NCBI GenBank assembly: GCA_021776195.1
Contig: JAJFGK010000049.1
Location: 1-24,317, forward strand
Source: Kiloniellaceae bacterium
GTDB lineage: Bacteria > Pseudomonadota > Alphaproteobacteria > Kiloniellales > Kiloniellaceae
Length of the DNA: 24,317 nt
Direction of reading: 5' to 3'
Shown here piece after piece: positions 22,568 to 24,317 of this stretch. The position numbers and the translations under genes are program-made. The notes beneath the pieces were generated by a model that made no database searches, was not told the origin of the DNA, and saw only the letters and a list, made by a program, of their open reading frames with translations. Within the stretch, counting starts at the first letter, position 1; every line of letters begins with the position of its first letter.

Positions 22568-24181
22568 ATGAACAACCAACCCACCTGCGGCCAGGCCCTG
22601 GTCGGTCTGCTGGAAGACTACGGCATCGAGATCGCCTTTGGCGTGCCGGGGGTCCACACCCTGGAACTCTACCGTGGCCTTGCCGGGCGCAAGATGCGCC
22701 ACGTCCTGGTGCGCCACGAGCAGGGCGCCAGCTTCATGGCCGATGGCTACGCCCGGGCCTCGGGGCGGCCGGCGGCCTGTTTCATCATCACCGGGCCGGG
22801 TCTGACCAACTGCGCCACCGGCATCGGCCAGGCCTATTCCGACTCCGTGCCCATGGTGGTGGTCACGACCTGCAATGCCCGGCGCGATCTCCGCAAAGGC
22901 CTGGGCCGCCTGCACGAGACCCAGGACCAGCGGGTCATCGCCGAGCCGATCACGGCCTTTTCCGAACGTGCCCTGGATGCCGCCGACGTGCCGGAGCTGG
23001 TGGCCCGTGCCTATGGCGTGTTCGAGGGCAGCCGGCCGCGCCCCTGTCACATCGAAATTCCCATCGACGTCATGGCCGCGCCGGCCGAGGGCGACTGGCA
23101 GCGCCGGGCGGTCCCGGGCCGCCCCCGCGCCGCGTCCGACGCCATCGCCCAGGCCGCCGCGCTGTTGGCCCAGGCCGAACGGCCCCTGCTGCTGATTGGC
23201 GGCGGCGCCAAGCACGCGGCCGAACCGGTCCGCGCGCTGGTCGAGCAGCTCGATCTGGCCACCGTCTCCAGCTACGCCGGCAAGGGCATCCTGCCTGAAT
23301 CGCATCCTCTGAACCTGGGCGCCGCCCTCGGCGCGCCGGCGGTCCAGGATCATCTGGCAAGCTGCGACGTGGTCCTCGCGGTCGGCACCGAGCTGGCCGA
23401 GACCGACAGCTGGGTCGAGGCCCTGACCATCAACGGCAAGCTGATCCGCATCGACATCGATCCGCGCAAGCTGACCGACTTCTACCCCGCCGCCGTGCCG
23501 ATCCAGGCCGATTCCGCCACGGCGCTGGCCGACCTGGCGGCGGCGGTCGCCGCTCTCGAGCCGGCAGGTGTGAAACGCCCCGACCAGCCGGCGCTGCTCG
23601 AGACCCTGCGCGGCGCCGCCGGGGCCTCGGCGGGCCCGCTGGAGGACCAGCACCGCGCCGTCCTGTCGGCCCTGCGCGCGGTCCTGCCGGCGGATGCCCT
23701 GGTCTACACCGACATGACCCAGATTGCCTATGCCGGCAACTCGCTCTTTCCGGTCGAGCAGCCCGGCTGTTGGCAGCATCCCTTCGGCTACGGCACCCTC
23801 GGTTATGCCTTGCCGGCGGCCATCGGCGGCAAGCTGGGCGCACCCGAGCGCACCGTGATCTCGCTCTCGGGCGACGGCGGTTTCCTCTACACGGTCCAGG
23901 AGATGGCGACGGCGGCGGAACTGAAACTGCCCATCGTGCAGATTCTCTGGAACAACGACGCCCTGGCGCAGATCCGCGACGGCATGGCCGAGCGCGACAT
24001 CGAGCTGGTCGGCGTGATCCCCGAGAACCCCGACTTCCTGGCCATGGCGCGGTCCTACCACTGGCAGGCGCACCGCGCCGAGAGCCTGGCCGACCTGCAG
24101 CGCCTGGTGACCGAAGCCGCCGCCGGCAACGGCCCGACCCTGATCGAGGTGAGAGAAGGCGAGGGCGACTGGGCGGCCTAG
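22568..24181 (+). CDS. aruI: Thiamine-diphosphate enzyme, 2-ketoarginine (5-guanidino-2-oxopentanoate) decarboxylase-like
   Basis: A 537-aa member of the acetolactate synthase/pyruvate decarboxylase superfamily. The N-terminal domain begins TCGQALVGLLEDYGIEIAFG, then GVHTLELYRGLAG and RHEQGASFMADGYAR with the catalytic glutamate E51. The C-terminal ThDP motif starts GDGGFLYTVQEMATAAE and ends ILWNND, the GDG...NN pattern. The GVHTLELYRGLAG and KGLGRLHETQDQR stretches recall AruI of Pseudomonas, which decarboxylates 2-ketoarginine in the arginine transaminase pathway. General acetolactate synthases differ there. Substrate is therefore likely but not proven. AruI usually works with the aminotransferase AruH (class I). 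Here the nearby aminotransferase is class IV and on the other strand, so the pathway may differ. ATG 22568 has GAGAGG upstream. Confidence 0.8.
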   Translation: MNNQPTCGQALVGLLEDYGIEIAFGVPGVHTLELYRGLAGRKMRHVLVRHEQGASFMADGYARASGRPAACFIITGPGLTNCATGIGQAYSDSVPMVVVTTCNARRDLRKGLGRLHETQDQRVIAEPITAFSERALDAADVPELVARAYGVFEGSRPRPCHIEIPIDVMAAPAEGDWQRRAVPGRPRAASDAIAQAAALLAQAERPLLLIGGGAKHAAEPVRALVEQLDLATVSSYAGKGILPESHPLNLGAALGAPAVQDHLASCDVVLAVGTELAETDSWVEALTINGKLIRIDIDPRKLTDFYPAAVPIQADSATALADLAAAVAALEPAGVKRPDQPALLETLRGAAGASAGPLEDQHRAVLSALRAVLPADALVYTDMTQIAYAGNSLFPVEQPGCWQHPFGYGTLGYALPAAIGGKLGAPERTVISLSGDGGFLYTVQEMATAAELKLPIVQILWNNDALAQIRDGMAERDIELVGVIPENPDFLAMARSYHWQAHRAESLADLQRLVTEAAAGNGPTLIEVREGEGDWAA

Positions 24182-24317
24182 CCCGGATAATTCACGAACG
24201 GTTCTAAAGTAGATTTTTCGGTTAGTTTGTTGAGTTTTCTCGTCTCGGTTCGGCGATTTTCTTTGGTCGTGCCGGGGCGCCGATGGTTTTGCTGCTTGAG
24301 GCGCGATTTTGGCGCGT
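24182..24317. other. Non-coding right end of window
   Basis: These 136 nt after the decarboxylase are noticeably richer in T than the rest of the window (runs such as gatttttcgg and gagttttctc). No supported gene, clear terminator stem or promoter was identified. The next gene probably lies beyond the window. Confidence 0.4.

Noticed and set aside
22439..24073. 544-codon minus-strand frame opposite the decarboxylase gene
   Set aside because: The plus strand encodes a full-length ThDP enzyme with the catalytic Glu and the GDG...NN motif.

Overview
The window is GC-rich DNA with short intergenic gaps. It carries most of the second half of a type VI secretion system (T6SS) locus and then a small metabolic/unknown-gene block. 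Gene content points to a Proteobacterium. The extended TssL with an N-terminal TIIRPNPGGR motif, a fused TssB-TssC-like protein, and a 2-ketoarginine-decarboxylase-like gene next to a class IV aminotransferase suggest an alphaproteobacterium of the Rhodospirillales type. That lineage is an inference from gene content and style, not from a marker gene.

Layout. Positions 2-2884 (+) hold the 3' part of a gene entering from upstream. It has an array of 13 acidic 26-residue repeats, a TssB-like domain, a TssC-like domain without the usual TssC C-terminal domain, and another acidic tail. After a 166-nt gap comes a 115-aa orphan gene (3051-3398). Next is a spike cassette: vgrG (3494-5560), a DUF6931-like gene (5574-6179) and a PAAR gene (6211-6609). 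The regulatory and membrane-complex part follows: FHA protein (6830-8479), TssJ lipoprotein (8653-9138), TssK (9210-10547), TssL with an OmpA-like domain (10550-11932), TssM (12004-15615), TagF (15597-16424, GTG start inside the end of tssM) and a PP2C phosphatase (16471-17790). TssA, TssB/TssC proper, Hcp, TssE, TssF, TssG, ClpV and the Thr kinase PpkA are not in the window. They probably lie upstream or elsewhere.

Beyond the T6SS, a minus-strand pair consists of an unrecognised 471-aa gene (20231-18816) followed after 40 nt by a class IV aminotransferase (18775-17849). It diverges from a plus-strand gene (20408-22378) for a 656-aa acidic repeat protein with an HHS...SGHY motif block. That block resembles a domain known from plant IQM proteins and from bacterial proteins of unknown role. 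The window ends with a thiamine-diphosphate enzyme resembling 2-ketoarginine (5-guanidino-2-oxopentanoate) decarboxylase (22568-24181), preceded by a near-perfect operator-like dyad.

How the parts may work together: TssJ-L-M form the envelope complex and TssK is the baseplate adaptor. VgrG and PAAR form the puncturing tip. FHA, PP2C and TagF form the post-translational control module. TssL Thr14 is in the position that PpkA phosphorylates, and Fha reads, in Agrobacterium. The most unusual things seen are the fused, tail-lacking sheath-like protein with its repeat array, a recurring Asp-rich/Leu short motif in several proteins of the window, and the pair of uncharacterised divergent genes at 18816-22378.
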